A stretch of DNA of 64,000 bases from Beduini massiliensis. GTDB taxonomy: Bacteria; Bacillota_I; Bacilli_A; Erysipelotrichales; Coprobacillaceae. This document shows, piece by piece, positions 10,079 to 18,674 of the stretch (positions are counted from its first letter, which is position 1; every line of letters begins with the position of its first letter). Under the pieces are notes generated by a model, which was not told the origin of the DNA, made no database searches, and was given only the letters and a program-made list of their open reading frames with translations. The position numbers and the translations under genes are program-made. The DNA lies in contig NZ_CDPP01000003.1 in assembly GCF_000829905.1 (NCBI RefSeq), positions 248,001 to 312,000 of the forward strand, given 5' to 3'.

Positions 10079-10170
10079 TTTAGCATAGCAAGACATCAAT
10101 TTTAAATACAATGGATAGATATCAAAATATTTAATGATCCTTTAACGGGAGATATGGAGGAGAAAGTGAG

Positions 10171-10740
10171 ATGACAACGGTCTATTTTATAAGACACGCT
10201 GAACCTAATTATGCCAATCATAATGATCAGCAAAGGGAACTAAGCCAAAAGGGATGGCAGGACAGAAAGCGGGTCAGTGAATTTTTAGCGGATAAGCACA
10301 TTGATGTGGCTTTATCCAGTCCTTATAAGCGAGCCGTAGATACGATAAAAGATTTTGCCGATCAGCATGATTTAACAATAAAAATAGTGGCAGATTTCAG
10401 AGAAAGAAAAGTGGATAACGGATGGATTGAAGATTTCAATGCCTTCAGCAGGAAACAATGGGAAGATTTTACTTATAAATTAAAGGATGGAGAGTCTCTT
10501 AAAGAGGTTCAGGAAAGAAACATAAAGGCATTAACGATGGTGTTAGAGTCTTATCCTGATCAGAATATTGTGATTGGCAGTCATGGCACCGCGTTAAGTA
10601 CGGTCATTCATTATTATGATCCTTCCTTTGGTTATAAAGAATTTGAAAAGATTCAATCACTGATGCCTTGGATTGTTCAATTGACATTTGATGGTACTAA
10701 ATTACTGGACATAAAGCGAATCGATGTATTTTGCGGCTAG
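10171..10740 (+). CDS. Histidine phosphatase family protein
   Basis: Phosphoglycerate-mutase-like phosphatase, 189 aa. The catalytic RHA motif is at the N-terminus (VYFIRHAEPNY), conserved Arg follows in SSPYKRAVDT, and the second catalytic His is in VIGSHGTAL near residue 132. Such proteins dephosphorylate small metabolites or sugar phosphates; the substrate is unknown. GGAGGAGAAAG precedes the ATG. It lies 92 bases after the sulfatase, in the same direction, and ends at a strong hairpin. Confidence 0.88.
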   Translation: MTTVYFIRHAEPNYANHNDQQRELSQKGWQDRKRVSEFLADKHIDVALSSPYKRAVDTIKDFADQHDLTIKIVADFRERKVDNGWIEDFNAFSRKQWEDFTYKLKDGESLKEVQERNIKALTMVLESYPDQNIVIGSHGTALSTVIHYYDPSFGYKEFEKIQSLMPWIVQLTFDGTKLLDIKRIDVFCG

Positions 10741-10771
10741 ACAAAGCATGTAGGGATATATCATGATAAAT

Positions 10772-10804
10772 AAAAATGGATATCTTACTTTGATATCCAT
10801 TTTA
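10772..10804. terminator. Bidirectional terminator
   Basis: Near-perfect hairpin with arms AAAATGGATATC / GATATCCATTTT, A-rich on the left and T-rich on the right. It lies between converging genes and can serve both. Confidence 0.8.
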
Positions 10805-10826
10805 AGCTATTATATGATGATAAAAT

Positions 10827-12032
10827 TTATTTCTCTGAATCTGTTGCTTCTTCCGGTAAAATATAATAATCATTTTCATCCACGTACGCACGTTTCTTTT
10901 GCAGCTGACTATGAACAAATTCACTCACCATTGAATAAAGCAAGGCAGTTAGCGGAACAGCCACTAACATTCCGATGAGCCCGAACAGTCCACCAAAGAT
11001 AATTAACGAAAGTAATACATAGATACCGGAAATGCCTACCGATCCACCCACAACACGAGGATAAATCACATTTCCTTCAAACTGCTGTAAGATCTGAAAA
11101 TAAACAATGAACCAGATCGATTGTATGGGATTAATTGCAAAGATCAGCAAACATCCAAAAGCCATTCCAAACATAGCCCCAAACATTGGCACTAGGCTCG
11201 TCAGGGCAACAATGGCAGAAATAAGTTCCGGGAATGGAAAACGGAAGATTAACATCCCAATATAGCAAAGCACTCCTAAAATCACAGCTTCTACCAATTG
11301 TCCGCCGATAAAACCGGCAAAGATCGCATTCGCTTTTTTACCGATACGGAAAATATATTGTGCCGGACGATCTCTAAAAATAGCAACGATCACCTTTTTT
11401 AATTGAATAATATATTCTTCTTTTGAATTTAATAGGTATAAGCTGATCATGAAAGCAGTAAACCAAGTTCCAAATGAACCGATGAAGTTAACCGATGTAT
11501 TGATGACACTGCTTGCTCCAACCCCCAGCCATTTAGCACCGTTTTTTAAAATATCATCCCATCTTAATGTATTAAGATATTGGACAATCTGTGATTTAGA
11601 TGCATCATAATCGATATGGAAATACTCCAATACTTCATTGATATAGGTAACGGTATGCTGTAAATAGATACTGAAGTTATTAAACAGCATGCCAAAGCTG
11701 TCGATTAATTTTGGAATAATGACACTGACAATTAACGCACAGATGATAAAAGCAAATACTAAAGTTAAAATGACCGCAATGCCTCTTGAACGTTTATGAA
11801 TAAAAGAGTTCTCTTTTGTATGTGTCATAATGAACTGCTGAATTTTTTTCATCGGCAGATTTAAGACATAGGCGATTGCAATTCCATAATACAGCGGCTT
11901 AAACAACATGATCCAATACCACACTTTATTTAAGACAGATGTAAAATTAAAGATGACAGCCGCTAGAATAATGGTAAATGTTACCAGAATGACCCATGGC
12001 TTAATGATTTTTTTGATCGTTTGGTTATTCAT
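10827..12032 (-). CDS. AI-2E family (PerM-type) permease
   Basis: Integral membrane protein, 401 aa, of the AI-2E transporter/PerM/UPF0118 family. Pairs of N-terminal helices are followed by a soluble segment and a C-terminal block of five to six helices with the family's glycine-rich stretches (GGSVGISGIYVLLSLIIFGG, LIGMLVAVPLTALL). GGGGGAGGAAT precedes the ATG. Members export diverse solutes, including ions, so autoinducer export should not be assumed. A second paralogue is at 35134-36222. Confidence 0.87.
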   Translation of the reverse strand: MNNQTIKKIIKPWVILVTFTIILAAVIFNFTSVLNKVWYWIMLFKPLYYGIAIAYVLNLPMKKIQQFIMTHTKENSFIHKRSRGIAVILTLVFAFIICALIVSVIIPKLIDSFGMLFNNFSIYLQHTVTYINEVLEYFHIDYDASKSQIVQYLNTLRWDDILKNGAKWLGVGASSVINTSVNFIGSFGTWFTAFMISLYLLNSKEEYIIQLKKVIVAIFRDRPAQYIFRIGKKANAIFAGFIGGQLVEAVILGVLCYIGMLIFRFPFPELISAIVALTSLVPMFGAMFGMAFGCLLIFAINPIQSIWFIVYFQILQQFEGNVIYPRVVGGSVGISGIYVLLSLIIFGGLFGLIGMLVAVPLTALLYSMVSEFVHSQLQKKRAYVDENDYYILPEEATDSEK

Positions 12033-12074
12033 TTTATTCCTCCCCCTCTAGTTTTTCCATAGTACCATTTTTTA

Positions 12075-12103
12075 TTGACTAATTCAATTTATTTCATTAT
12101 ATT
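12075..12103 (+). promoter_or_regulatory. SigA-type promoter of the HAD phosphatase gene
   Basis: TTGACT-N17-TATATT, with AAGGAGAC and the ATG about 25 bases downstream. It lies in the divergent gap with the AI-2E permease gene. Confidence 0.7.
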
Positions 12104-12126
12104 ATCATTAGATAAAGGAGACAAGA

Positions 12127-12762
12127 ATGAAGGGATATATTTTTGATTTAGATGGTACATTATTAGATTCGCAATGGGTATGGAAAAGTTCGACAGTTGA
12201 GATTTTCGAAGAACTGGAATTACCGGATGTTGACACACTTTACTTAGAAATGCGTTCTTTTTCTTTGGAGGAAGCGAACGACTTTATCATTGAACGATTT
12301 CAATTACCTTATACTCGTGATGAAATGATAGAACGTGTGAGTGTAAAAGTAAAAGAAAAATATGACCATTTAGTAAAGGCAAAAGCAGGAGTGCTGGAAA
12401 AATTAAAAGAATTTCATGAAGCCGGCATTAAAATGACGATTGCGACAGCCAGTGAAAAAGAATTTATTTTAGGATGTTTGAATCGTTTGGGGATTACGGA
12501 GTTAATGGATCATATCATCACGACCAGTGAGTACAACACAAATAAAAAAGAAGAAGCCGTGATTTATGACATTGCCTGTAAGCTGATGCAGTTAGATAAA
12601 CAAGAAGTCGTTGTATTTGAAGATGCTTTGCATGCGATTGAAACATTGAAGAAAAACGGTTATTGTGTATATGCAATTGAAGATGATGATGAATTGGATC
12701 ACCGTCAGCAAATTTTACAGTTAGCAGATCGATATATTAGCGATTGGAATGAATTTTGTTAG
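12127..12762 (+). CDS. HAD-superfamily phosphatase, beta-phosphoglucomutase-like
   Basis: 211-aa HAD hydrolase with a helical cap. Motif I is DLDGTLLDS (residues 7-15), motif II is IATAS near 103, the Lys comes later (NKKEE), and motif IV is VVFEDALHAIE near 163. The family dephosphorylates or isomerises sugar phosphates; the substrate cannot be read. It stands alone between the divergent permease and citrate synthase. It is a different protein from the HAD at 51489. Confidence 0.88.
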   Translation: MKGYIFDLDGTLLDSQWVWKSSTVEIFEELELPDVDTLYLEMRSFSLEEANDFIIERFQLPYTRDEMIERVSVKVKEKYDHLVKAKAGVLEKLKEFHEAGIKMTIATASEKEFILGCLNRLGITELMDHIITTSEYNTNKKEEAVIYDIACKLMQLDKQEVVVFEDALHAIETLKKNGYCVYAIEDDDELDHRQQILQLADRYISDWNEFC

Positions 12763-12868
12763 ATTGTTTTTGAAATTGTACAATTATATTTGATAAATAT
12801 TTAAAAAATACTAAAAATATTTTATTTTTTACTGATTGATGTTATACTATCTCAAAAGAGGTGAGGAT

Positions 12869-14197
12869 ATGGAAAAGTCAATCAGTACTTTTTTTAATAA
12901 AGCATTGCTTCATAATGATATAAAAAATCAGCTTTATAAAGACTATGACGTAAAAAAAGGATTACGTAATGAAGATGGTACCGGAGTGTTAGTGGGATTA
13001 ACCACGATAGCCGATGTTGTCGGTTATACTATGGTTGAGGGGGTAAAAACAGACAGTATCGGGGATCTTTATTATCGTGGGATCAGTATTAAAGATATTA
13101 TCGATCATAAAGGCAGTCGCTTGATTTATGAAGAGGTCTGTTTTTTGATCTTATTTGGGTATCTGCCAAACACACAGGAACTGGATGCCTTTACTCAGCA
13201 GCTACGTCTGCGTTACCATTTGCCGGAAGATTTTTTGCAGTCACAGATCTTGCGTCATCCGGCGGCTAATTTAATGAATAAACTGCAGCAAGATATATTA
13301 GCCCTCTATGCTTACGATGAGAAGGCAGACGATGTCAGTCCATTCAATACTTTAGAGCAGGGGCTGAATTTGCTGGCTCGTTTAATGAGCATTACCATTT
13401 ATGATTATCATGTTAAGGTACATCATTTTGATCATCAGAGCTTATATATTCATCATATTAAAGAAGACTACAGCATTGCCGAAAATATTTTATATTTATT
13501 AAGACCGGATCAGACTTTTAGTGAAAATGAGGCAAGTGTCTTGGATACTTTATTGGTTCTGCATGCCGATCATGGCGGGGGAAACAATTCTACTTTTACA
13601 AATGTCGTCATCAGTTCTACAGGGACAGATATCTATTCCGCTTTTGCCGGTTCAGTCGGTTCATTGAAAGGTCCTCGTCATGGCGGGGCGAATCTAGCTG
13701 CCAGAAAGATGATGCTGGAAGTGATGAAAGAAATCGGTATGACAGAAGATTGTGACATGATTCGAAATATGGTCATCAAGATTTTAAATAAAGAAGCAAA
13801 CGATCATTCCGGTTTAGTGTACGGCATGGGGCATGCTATCTATACTTTAAGTGATCCAAGAAGTGAATTGATGGCAAGAGAATGTGAAAAATTAGCGATT
13901 GAAAAAGGACGCACAGAAGAATATCGCTTTTATCGTTTATTTGATAGGATTGCATCAGAAACAATCAAAGAAATCAAGGGAACACAGGTTTGCAGTAATT
14001 TTGATTTTTACAGCGGACTGGTCTATGATATGCTGGGAATCCCAACGGATCTTTATCCATTGCTTTTTGTGGTCAGCCGCAGTGTCGGCTGGTTAGCACA
14101 CAATATAGAAAATAAACTGTATGCCGATCGCATCATTCGTCCGGCTACACAGTATGTAGGAAAAATAAAAAAATATATCGACCTATCCAAGCGTTAA
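12869..14197 (+). CDS. Citrate synthase
   Basis: Condenses oxaloacetate and acetyl-CoA to citrate. ATG 12869 is favoured by AGAGGTGAG; an in-frame upstream start at 12836 lacks a site. The 442-aa product has the catalytic His in LHADHGGGNNSTF, the CoA-site loop KGPRHGGANLAA, the second His in YGMGHAIYTLSDPR, and the Asp region CSNFDFYSGLVYDMLGIP. No aconitase or isocitrate dehydrogenase gene is nearby, so it may serve glutamate synthesis or a partial cycle. The gene stands alone. Confidence 0.93.
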   Translation: MEKSISTFFNKALLHNDIKNQLYKDYDVKKGLRNEDGTGVLVGLTTIADVVGYTMVEGVKTDSIGDLYYRGISIKDIIDHKGSRLIYEEVCFLILFGYLPNTQELDAFTQQLRLRYHLPEDFLQSQILRHPAANLMNKLQQDILALYAYDEKADDVSPFNTLEQGLNLLARLMSITIYDYHVKVHHFDHQSLYIHHIKEDYSIAENILYLLRPDQTFSENEASVLDTLLVLHADHGGGNNSTFTNVVISSTGTDIYSAFAGSVGSLKGPRHGGANLAARKMMLEVMKEIGMTEDCDMIRNMVIKILNKEANDHSGLVYGMGHAIYTLSDPRSELMARECEKLAIEKGRTEEYRFYRLFDRIASETIKEIKGTQVCSNFDFYSGLVYDMLGIPTDLYPLLFVVSRSVGWLAHNIENKLYADRIIRPATQYVGKIKKYIDLSKR

Positions 14198-14247
14198 TGT
14201 GGTATCATTTAGATGAAATCAGAATAGGATAAATGGAAGGTGATAAA

Positions 14248-14757
14248 ATGAGTTTTAAAAAGATAGCAGTAGAAGAATTAACATGCAACCCATTTACAAT
14301 GATTGGTAAAGAATGGATGCTGGTAACAGCCGGAAATGAAAAAAGTGGTTATAACACAATGACGGCTTCATGGGGCGGACTAGGAATCAACTGGAATAAG
14401 CCGGTGGCTACCATTTATATTCGACCACAGCGTTATACTAAACAATTCCTTGATGAAAAGGAAACCTTTTCCCTTTGTGTGTTTGATGAAGATTATAAAG
14501 CACAGTTAGGTTATTTAGGCAGAGTATCCGGAAAAGATGAAGATAAGATTCAAAAAGCCGGAATCACACCACAGTTTACGGAGGATACGACTTACTTTGC
14601 GGAAGCAAAATTAGTGTTGATTTGTAAAAAGCTGTATCGTGCACCGATCGTGCCTGAAGGATTTTTGGATAAAGAAATCGATGAATTGAATTATCCGCAA
14701 AAAGATTACCATGATCTTTATATTGCCGAGATCATCGATGTTTTAAAAAGAGATTAG
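14248..14757 (+). CDS. Flavin reductase-like FMN-binding protein
   Basis: 169-aa split-barrel FMN-binding protein of the flavin reductase family. ATG 14248 is chosen over ATG 14233 because GGAAGGTG precedes it. The FMN-binding stretch TASWGGLGINW and RPQRYTKQFL are visible. Such proteins reduce flavin with NAD(P)H or shuttle electrons to partner enzymes. No partner is adjacent. The stop overlaps a terminator. Confidence 0.85.
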   Translation: MSFKKIAVEELTCNPFTMIGKEWMLVTAGNEKSGYNTMTASWGGLGINWNKPVATIYIRPQRYTKQFLDEKETFSLCVFDEDYKAQLGYLGRVSGKDEDKIQKAGITPQFTEDTTYFAEAKLVLICKKLYRAPIVPEGFLDKEIDELNYPQKDYHDLYIAEIIDVLKRD

Positions 14758-14770
14758 TTTCTCTTTTTTT
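14745..14770 (+). terminator. Terminator after the flavin reductase gene
   Basis: AAAAAGAGA / TCTCTTTTTTT hairpin overlapping the last codons and stop. Confidence 0.7.
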
Positions 14771-14798
14771 ATTGCATACTAGAAAAAGGAGGCAGAAT

Positions 14799-15659
14799 AT
14801 GTCAGTTATTATAGCGTTACTCTCTGCATTTTTTGCGGGAATCACTTCTGTTTTAGTGAAAGTTGGAGTCCAAAAAGTAGATTCCTCTTTAGCGACAGCA
14901 CTAAGAACGATCATTGTTTTAATCTTTAGCTGGCTGATGGTCTTTGTCGTGGGGTCATTCTCTGCAATCCATACCCTTTCTTTGACCTCATTATTCTTTT
15001 TAATACTATCCGGCTTAACCACAGGTGCTTCTTGGATCTGCTATTTCAAAGCTTTGCAGCTGGGTGATATTAATAAAGTCGTTCCGATTGATAAATCCAG
15101 TACAATCTTGACCATGGTTTTGGCTTTTATCTTTTTAAAAGAACCCCTGACATTATCCATGGTCTTTGGGATTCTCTTTATGGGAGCAGGTACTGCCCTG
15201 ATGATTCAAAAAAAGGAAACGTCACAGATTGTAAAAAGTAAGGCTTGGCTAGGGTATGCTTTATTATCGGCAATATTTGCCAGCACTACCTCTATTTTAG
15301 GAAAAGTGGGAATTGAAAACGTAGAATCAAATCTGGGAACGGCGATTCGTACGATTGTTGTGCTGATTATGGCATGGCTCATTGTTTTTATGCAGCATAA
15401 GCAGCATGAAATAAAGGCGATTGATCGTAGAAGCTGGTGTTATTTGATCTTGTCGGGCATAACGACAGGATTATCGTGGCTGTGTTTTTATAAAGCTTTA
15501 CAGATCGGTCAAGCGAGTATCGTCATTCCTATTGATAAATTAAGTATCTTGGTCAGTATTAGTTTTGCTTATCTTGTGTTTAAAGAAAGACTTACTAAAA
15601 AAGCGTTCTTAGGGTTAGTTTTGATCGTTATCGGGACATTCGTTTTATTAATCAAATAA
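14799..15659 (+). CDS. EamA/DMT family transporter
   Basis: 286-aa drug/metabolite transporter with ten helices in two homologous EamA halves (residues 1-140 and 145-286). The internal repeat is obvious: GVQKVDSSLATALRTIIVLI in the first half and GIENVESNLGTAIRTIVVLI in the second. ATG 14799 follows AAAAAGGAGG; the longer frame from TTG 14772 overlaps the upstream terminator. The substrate is unknown; members export amino acids or other metabolites. Confidence 0.9.
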   Translation: MSVIIALLSAFFAGITSVLVKVGVQKVDSSLATALRTIIVLIFSWLMVFVVGSFSAIHTLSLTSLFFLILSGLTTGASWICYFKALQLGDINKVVPIDKSSTILTMVLAFIFLKEPLTLSMVFGILFMGAGTALMIQKKETSQIVKSKAWLGYALLSAIFASTTSILGKVGIENVESNLGTAIRTIVVLIMAWLIVFMQHKQHEIKAIDRRSWCYLILSGITTGLSWLCFYKALQIGQASIVIPIDKLSILVSISFAYLVFKERLTKKAFLGLVLIVIGTFVLLIK

Positions 15660-15698
15660 AAAACAGATCGGAGTCCTTTACAGACAGATCTGCTTTTT
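15656..15698. terminator. Terminator between converging EamA and dut genes
   Basis: AAAAACAGATC on the left pairs with GATCTGCTTTTT on the right. A/T edges on both sides suggest bidirectional use. Confidence 0.65.
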
Positions 15699-15714
15699 AG
15701 TGAGTGCGGTCTAT

Positions 15715-16209
15715 TTATTTTGTAGTACTTCCAAAACCACCGTTACGTAATGAAGTGGCATCATCATCGATTGTAATTCCATACTCAATAAAGATTCCTT
15801 GCATGAAGCCTTCTCCTTGTTTTAAAACAACCGTTTTGTCTTCATTGGTATCATTGGTAATTTTAGAAAAAATATGTCCTTCATTATCTGAATAAAAATA
15901 GTCACTGTCAATAATCCCCACCGTATTATTTAACTGCAGACGATATTTAAACCCTAAGCCACTGCGTGGATAAAGTTTTAACACCCATTCATCGTTCATT
16001 TCCACACGGATGCCTGTCGGAATTTTAATCGTTTCCTGTGGTTTTAATTCAACGGTGATCGGCATAAAAAAATCATATCCGGCAGATCCGGTTGTAGCTC
16101 GCTTAGGCAGTTTGATCTGCTGATAGATTTCTTCAACGTTGCCGCCTAAATCCCATCCTTTTTTAAATTGTTCAAAGCTTACTTTGTGAAATTGTGCAAT
16201 TCTTTTCAT
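15715..16209 (-). CDS. dut: dUTP diphosphatase
   Basis: Trimeric dUTPase, 164 aa. It removes dUTP and supplies dUMP for thymidylate. The five motifs are visible: GSAGYDFF (I), PRSGLGFK (II), NNTVGIIDSDY (III, catalytic Asp), GEGFMQGIF (IV, a divergent form of the usual GERIAQ) and NGGFGSTTK (V, closing the active site). The N-terminal 30 residues (VSFEQFKKGW) are an extension typical of Firmicute forms. AAGGAGG lies upstream. A small membrane protein gene precedes it on the same strand, separated by a terminator. Confidence 0.94.
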   Translation of the reverse strand: MKRIAQFHKVSFEQFKKGWDLGGNVEEIYQQIKLPKRATTGSAGYDFFMPITVELKPQETIKIPTGIRVEMNDEWVLKLYPRSGLGFKYRLQLNNTVGIIDSDYFYSDNEGHIFSKITNDTNEDKTVVLKQGEGFMQGIFIEYGITIDDDATSLRNGGFGSTTK

Positions 16210-16235
16210 AGTGTCCTCTAATCCTCCTTATAGTA

Positions 16236-16266
16236 TACAAAAAACTCACAGCAGTGAGTTTATTTT
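16236..16266 (-). terminator. Terminator after the 157-aa membrane protein gene
   Basis: Minus-strand hairpin AACTCAC-TGCT-GTGAGTT followed by a run of T. It overlaps the stop of the upstream gene and lies before dut. Confidence 0.75.
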
Positions 16267-16733
16267 AATAACGCCGTTAGTTCGGCAGCCCCTAAAATAT
16301 AGAAAATCCAGCCAAATATATCCGGACGTAAGATCGAAGTCAACGCCTGTATCCACATTTGCGGATTCAACAAAAGGGCGGGCAAATAATTTAATCCAAT
16401 CATTATCCCCACCACAAAGATCGGGGTTGCGATAATTGACAGTGCATATCCGATATAGCAGATCACGCGTACTTTAGGGTTGACATACGAGGATGTCTTT
16501 TTCGCTACCTTGGCAATTAAATATGCACTTAATAAATAAATGACGCCAAAGCGAAATGTTGTTCCGGTTGTAATTGCCGCTTGGATAAACCCACAAATAA
16601 GTGAGATTACTAAAATACTGACAATGACGATCGCATACTGTGCAGGTGAAAGAAAAGCATCATTGTTGCTGCGGAAATACTGCATGGCTTCGCGACGCTC
16701 TTTTCGTCTTTGCATATCTTCTTTAAGTCCCAT
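16260..16733 (-). CDS. Membrane protein of unknown function
   Basis: Not recognised. The start at 16733 gives 157 aa and has AGGTGG about 5 bases upstream; an extended start at 16757 is possible. A charged N-terminal 25 residues (KEDMQRRKERREAMQYFR) precede four predicted helices (about 32-52, 57-72, 83-110, 135-155). The family is unknown. It lies just upstream of dut on the same strand, with a terminator between. Confidence 0.65.
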   Translation of the reverse strand: MGLKEDMQRRKERREAMQYFRSNNDAFLSPAQYAIVIVSILVISLICGFIQAAITTGTTFRFGVIYLLSAYLIAKVAKKTSSYVNPKVRVICYIGYALSIIATPIFVVGIMIGLNYLPALLLNPQMWIQALTSILRPDIFGWIFYILGAAELTALLK

Positions 16734-16871
16734 TTCATCACCACCTATGGCATCCATTATAACATACTTTTTATTTAATCACATCTATAACTCTGATACT
16801 TTGAAAAAATAATGAATTCTGATGACGAATCTGAGAAAATGAAGTATGATAACAATTAAGGAGATGGGAAT

Positions 16872-17741
16872 ATGGAAAAAATAGCATTTATTGGCGTTGG
16901 CGTTATGGGTAAATCGATGGTCAGAAATCTGATGAAAAAAGGATATGAAGTATCGATTTACACACGTACTAAAAGTAAAGTGGAGGACGTTATTGAAGAA
17001 GGGGCGTTGTGGCATGAGGATGTTGCCAGTTGCGTGGAAAATCAAGATATTATCATGAGTATGGTAGGATACCCGGCAGATGTAGAGGAAATTTATTTTG
17101 CCGATCACGGTATTTTAGCGCATGCGAAAACCGGAGCTGTCGTTATTGATTTTACTACGTCTTCACCGGCTTTAGCCAGAAAGATTTATGAAGCGGCTAA
17201 AGAAAAGGGGATATCGGCTTTGGATGCACCGGTATCAGGCGGTGATGTGGGGGCACAAAATGGAACTCTGTCCATCATGGTAGGAGGAGATGAAGCCACT
17301 TATCAGCAAGTACTGCCGATCCTATTTGTTTTAGGGACAACATTAAACTATACCGGAACAGCGGGAAACGGACAGCATACAAAGATGGCAAATCAGATTG
17401 CTTTAGGCGGAGCGATTGCAGGCGTATGTGAAGCTATGACATATGCTCGGGCTAATGGGTTAAATATCCAAAATATGTTGGATTGTATTTCATCAGGGGC
17501 AGCGGGAAGCTGGCAGATGAGCAATATGGCACCACGTATTCAAAAAGAGGATTTTGCTCCGGGCTTCTTCATCAAACATTATATTAAGGATTTAAAGATT
17601 GCAAAAGAGGGTGCTGATTTGGCACATGTTGATCTTCAAATCATGGAAGCTGTCCTTAGCATGTATCAGGCATTGGAAGATGAAGGTTTGGGTGATTTAG
17701 GGACTCAGGCGCTAATTAAATATTATGAGGAAAAGCGTTAA
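16872..17741 (+). CDS. NAD(P)-dependent beta-hydroxyacid dehydrogenase (3-hydroxyisobutyrate dehydrogenase family)
   Basis: 289-aa oxidoreductase. The Rossmann motif GVGVMGKSM is at residues 7-15, the substrate-binding signature DAPVSGGDVGAQNGTLSIMVGG near 118-139, and the catalytic Lys in GNGQHTKMANQ near 170. Relatives act on 3-hydroxyisobutyrate, tartronate semialdehyde, succinic semialdehyde or similar; the exact substrate is unresolved. TAAGGAGATG precedes the ATG. The gene is monocistronic with a terminator at its end. Confidence 0.9.
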   Translation: MEKIAFIGVGVMGKSMVRNLMKKGYEVSIYTRTKSKVEDVIEEGALWHEDVASCVENQDIIMSMVGYPADVEEIYFADHGILAHAKTGAVVIDFTTSSPALARKIYEAAKEKGISALDAPVSGGDVGAQNGTLSIMVGGDEATYQQVLPILFVLGTTLNYTGTAGNGQHTKMANQIALGGAIAGVCEAMTYARANGLNIQNMLDCISSGAAGSWQMSNMAPRIQKEDFAPGFFIKHYIKDLKIAKEGADLAHVDLQIMEAVLSMYQALEDEGLGDLGTQALIKYYEEKR

Positions 17742-17767
17742 CGATACAACATTGTATCGTTTTTTTC
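17739..17767 (+). terminator. Terminator of the dehydrogenase gene
   Basis: Perfect hairpin ACGATACAA / TTGTATCGT directly followed by T7, overlapping the stop codon. Confidence 0.9.
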
Positions 17768-17817
17768 TTGACTTGGAGTTTACTTCAAAGCGTATGATTA
17801 AGATTAGGAGGTGAAAA
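17768..17817 (+). promoter_or_regulatory. MerR-type promoter and RBS with no gene behind it
   Basis: TTGACT and TATGAT are 19 bases apart, the wide spacing typical of MerR-controlled promoters. A dyad-like element (CTTGGAGT...ACTTCAAAG) fills the spacer. AGGAGGTGA follows 8 bases after the -10. The only frame after it is 11 codons (GTG 17811) and runs into the opposite gene's terminator. This looks like the remains of a regulated gene whose coding part is gone. Self-regulation by a lost MerR regulator is inferred. Confidence 0.5.
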
Positions 17818-17842
17818 TAAAAAACGCTAATAACAGCGTTTA
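17816..17842 (-). terminator. Terminator of the PAP2 gene
   Basis: On the minus strand AAACGCTG-TTATTA-GCGTTTTTT forms a hairpin with a T tract just after the PAP2 stop codon. Confidence 0.7.
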
Positions 17843-18352
17843 AAACCAAAGAGTCAGACACCAACCGACGAATAATCCCAGTAAAGCACCGCAGAAGACA
17901 TCACTGAAATAATGGACATTCAGATAGATGCGAGAGACGGCGATGCCTAGACCGACAAGTAAACTGAGAATACCTAAGACTGGATTGTAATTTAAAATGA
18001 TGAAAACACAGGCAAAAGAGGACATCGTATGCCCGGATGGGAACGAGTAATCTTTTGGCATTTTGATTTTGAGGGGGATATCATGAGAGTGACAAGGACG
18101 TTTTCTTTTAACAACGGGCTTAATCATCACTTGTCCTAACAGTGTCGCAAAGATCAAAACGAGAAAGAGTTTGATTCCTTCTTGTCGCGGCGGTGCCCCA
18201 TAATAAAAATAAGCAGTGACAAACAGCCAAAAATAACCGCAGTTTCCAATATATGACATAAAGATCATAAGGTGGTCCAGCCATTTTGGAAAGGTTTTCT
18301 GATTTAATTTTTGAAAGAGATATAAATCAAATGCCTGAATCTTTTCAATCAT
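17840..18352 (-). CDS. PAP2-family membrane phosphatase
   Basis: 170-aa type 2 phosphatidic acid phosphatase-like protein. The start at 18352 has AGGGGGC upstream; a longer start at 18379 is less likely. The three catalytic blocks are present: KPVVKRKRP (C1), PSGHTMSS (C2) and SRIYLNVHYFSDV (C3). Five to six helices place the active site outside. Likely substrates are undecaprenyl pyrophosphate or phosphatidic/phosphatidylglycerol phosphates. The gene stands alone. Confidence 0.9.
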   Translation of the reverse strand: MIEKIQAFDLYLFQKLNQKTFPKWLDHLMIFMSYIGNCGYFWLFVTAYFYYGAPPRQEGIKLFLVLIFATLLGQVMIKPVVKRKRPCHSHDIPLKIKMPKDYSFPSGHTMSSFACVFIILNYNPVLGILSLLVGLGIAVSRIYLNVHYFSDVFCGALLGLFVGWCLTLWF

Positions 18353-18674
18353 TTCTAGGCCCCCTAATAGTGTCCACATTATATCATATTTTATAATAGG
18401 CTGCCAGTATAATTAGAAACGAAGCGAGAAGGAAAAAACAGATATTTTGGTTGGTGCAAATCCATTGTGAAAAATGAAAAAATAGGGTAGAGTGATAGAT
18501 GTAGCAACAAAATGTTCCTACGTTTGAAAGATCAGATTTTTATTATGGGTCAATCTTACAATTTAAGAATGATAAAAAAATTATAAAAGTGCAACTTTTA
18601 TATTATTAGGTGGTAGAAATTTGTTTTATTAAAGAGTATAATAGTTATAGTAACAATAAGGAGGACTATAAAAA
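18353..18674. other. Intergenic region upstream of nifJ
   Basis: It holds the divergent starts of the PAP2 and nifJ genes. A clear TATAAT at 18637-18642 is about 30 bases before the nifJ ATG, but no good -35 hexamer stands 16-18 bases upstream. An activator or an unusual -35 may be used. ATAAGGAGGA precedes nifJ. No RNA gene or reading frame was recognised. Confidence 0.45.

Noticed and set aside
10763-10978. 71-aa plus-strand frame across a terminator
   Set aside because: It starts in the hairpin and reads through the opposite strand of the AI-2E permease gene; no ribosome site.
18466-18490. Possible Rex site (TTGTGAAAAATG) before nifJ
   Set aside because: Only one half-site fits; the other arm does not mirror it.
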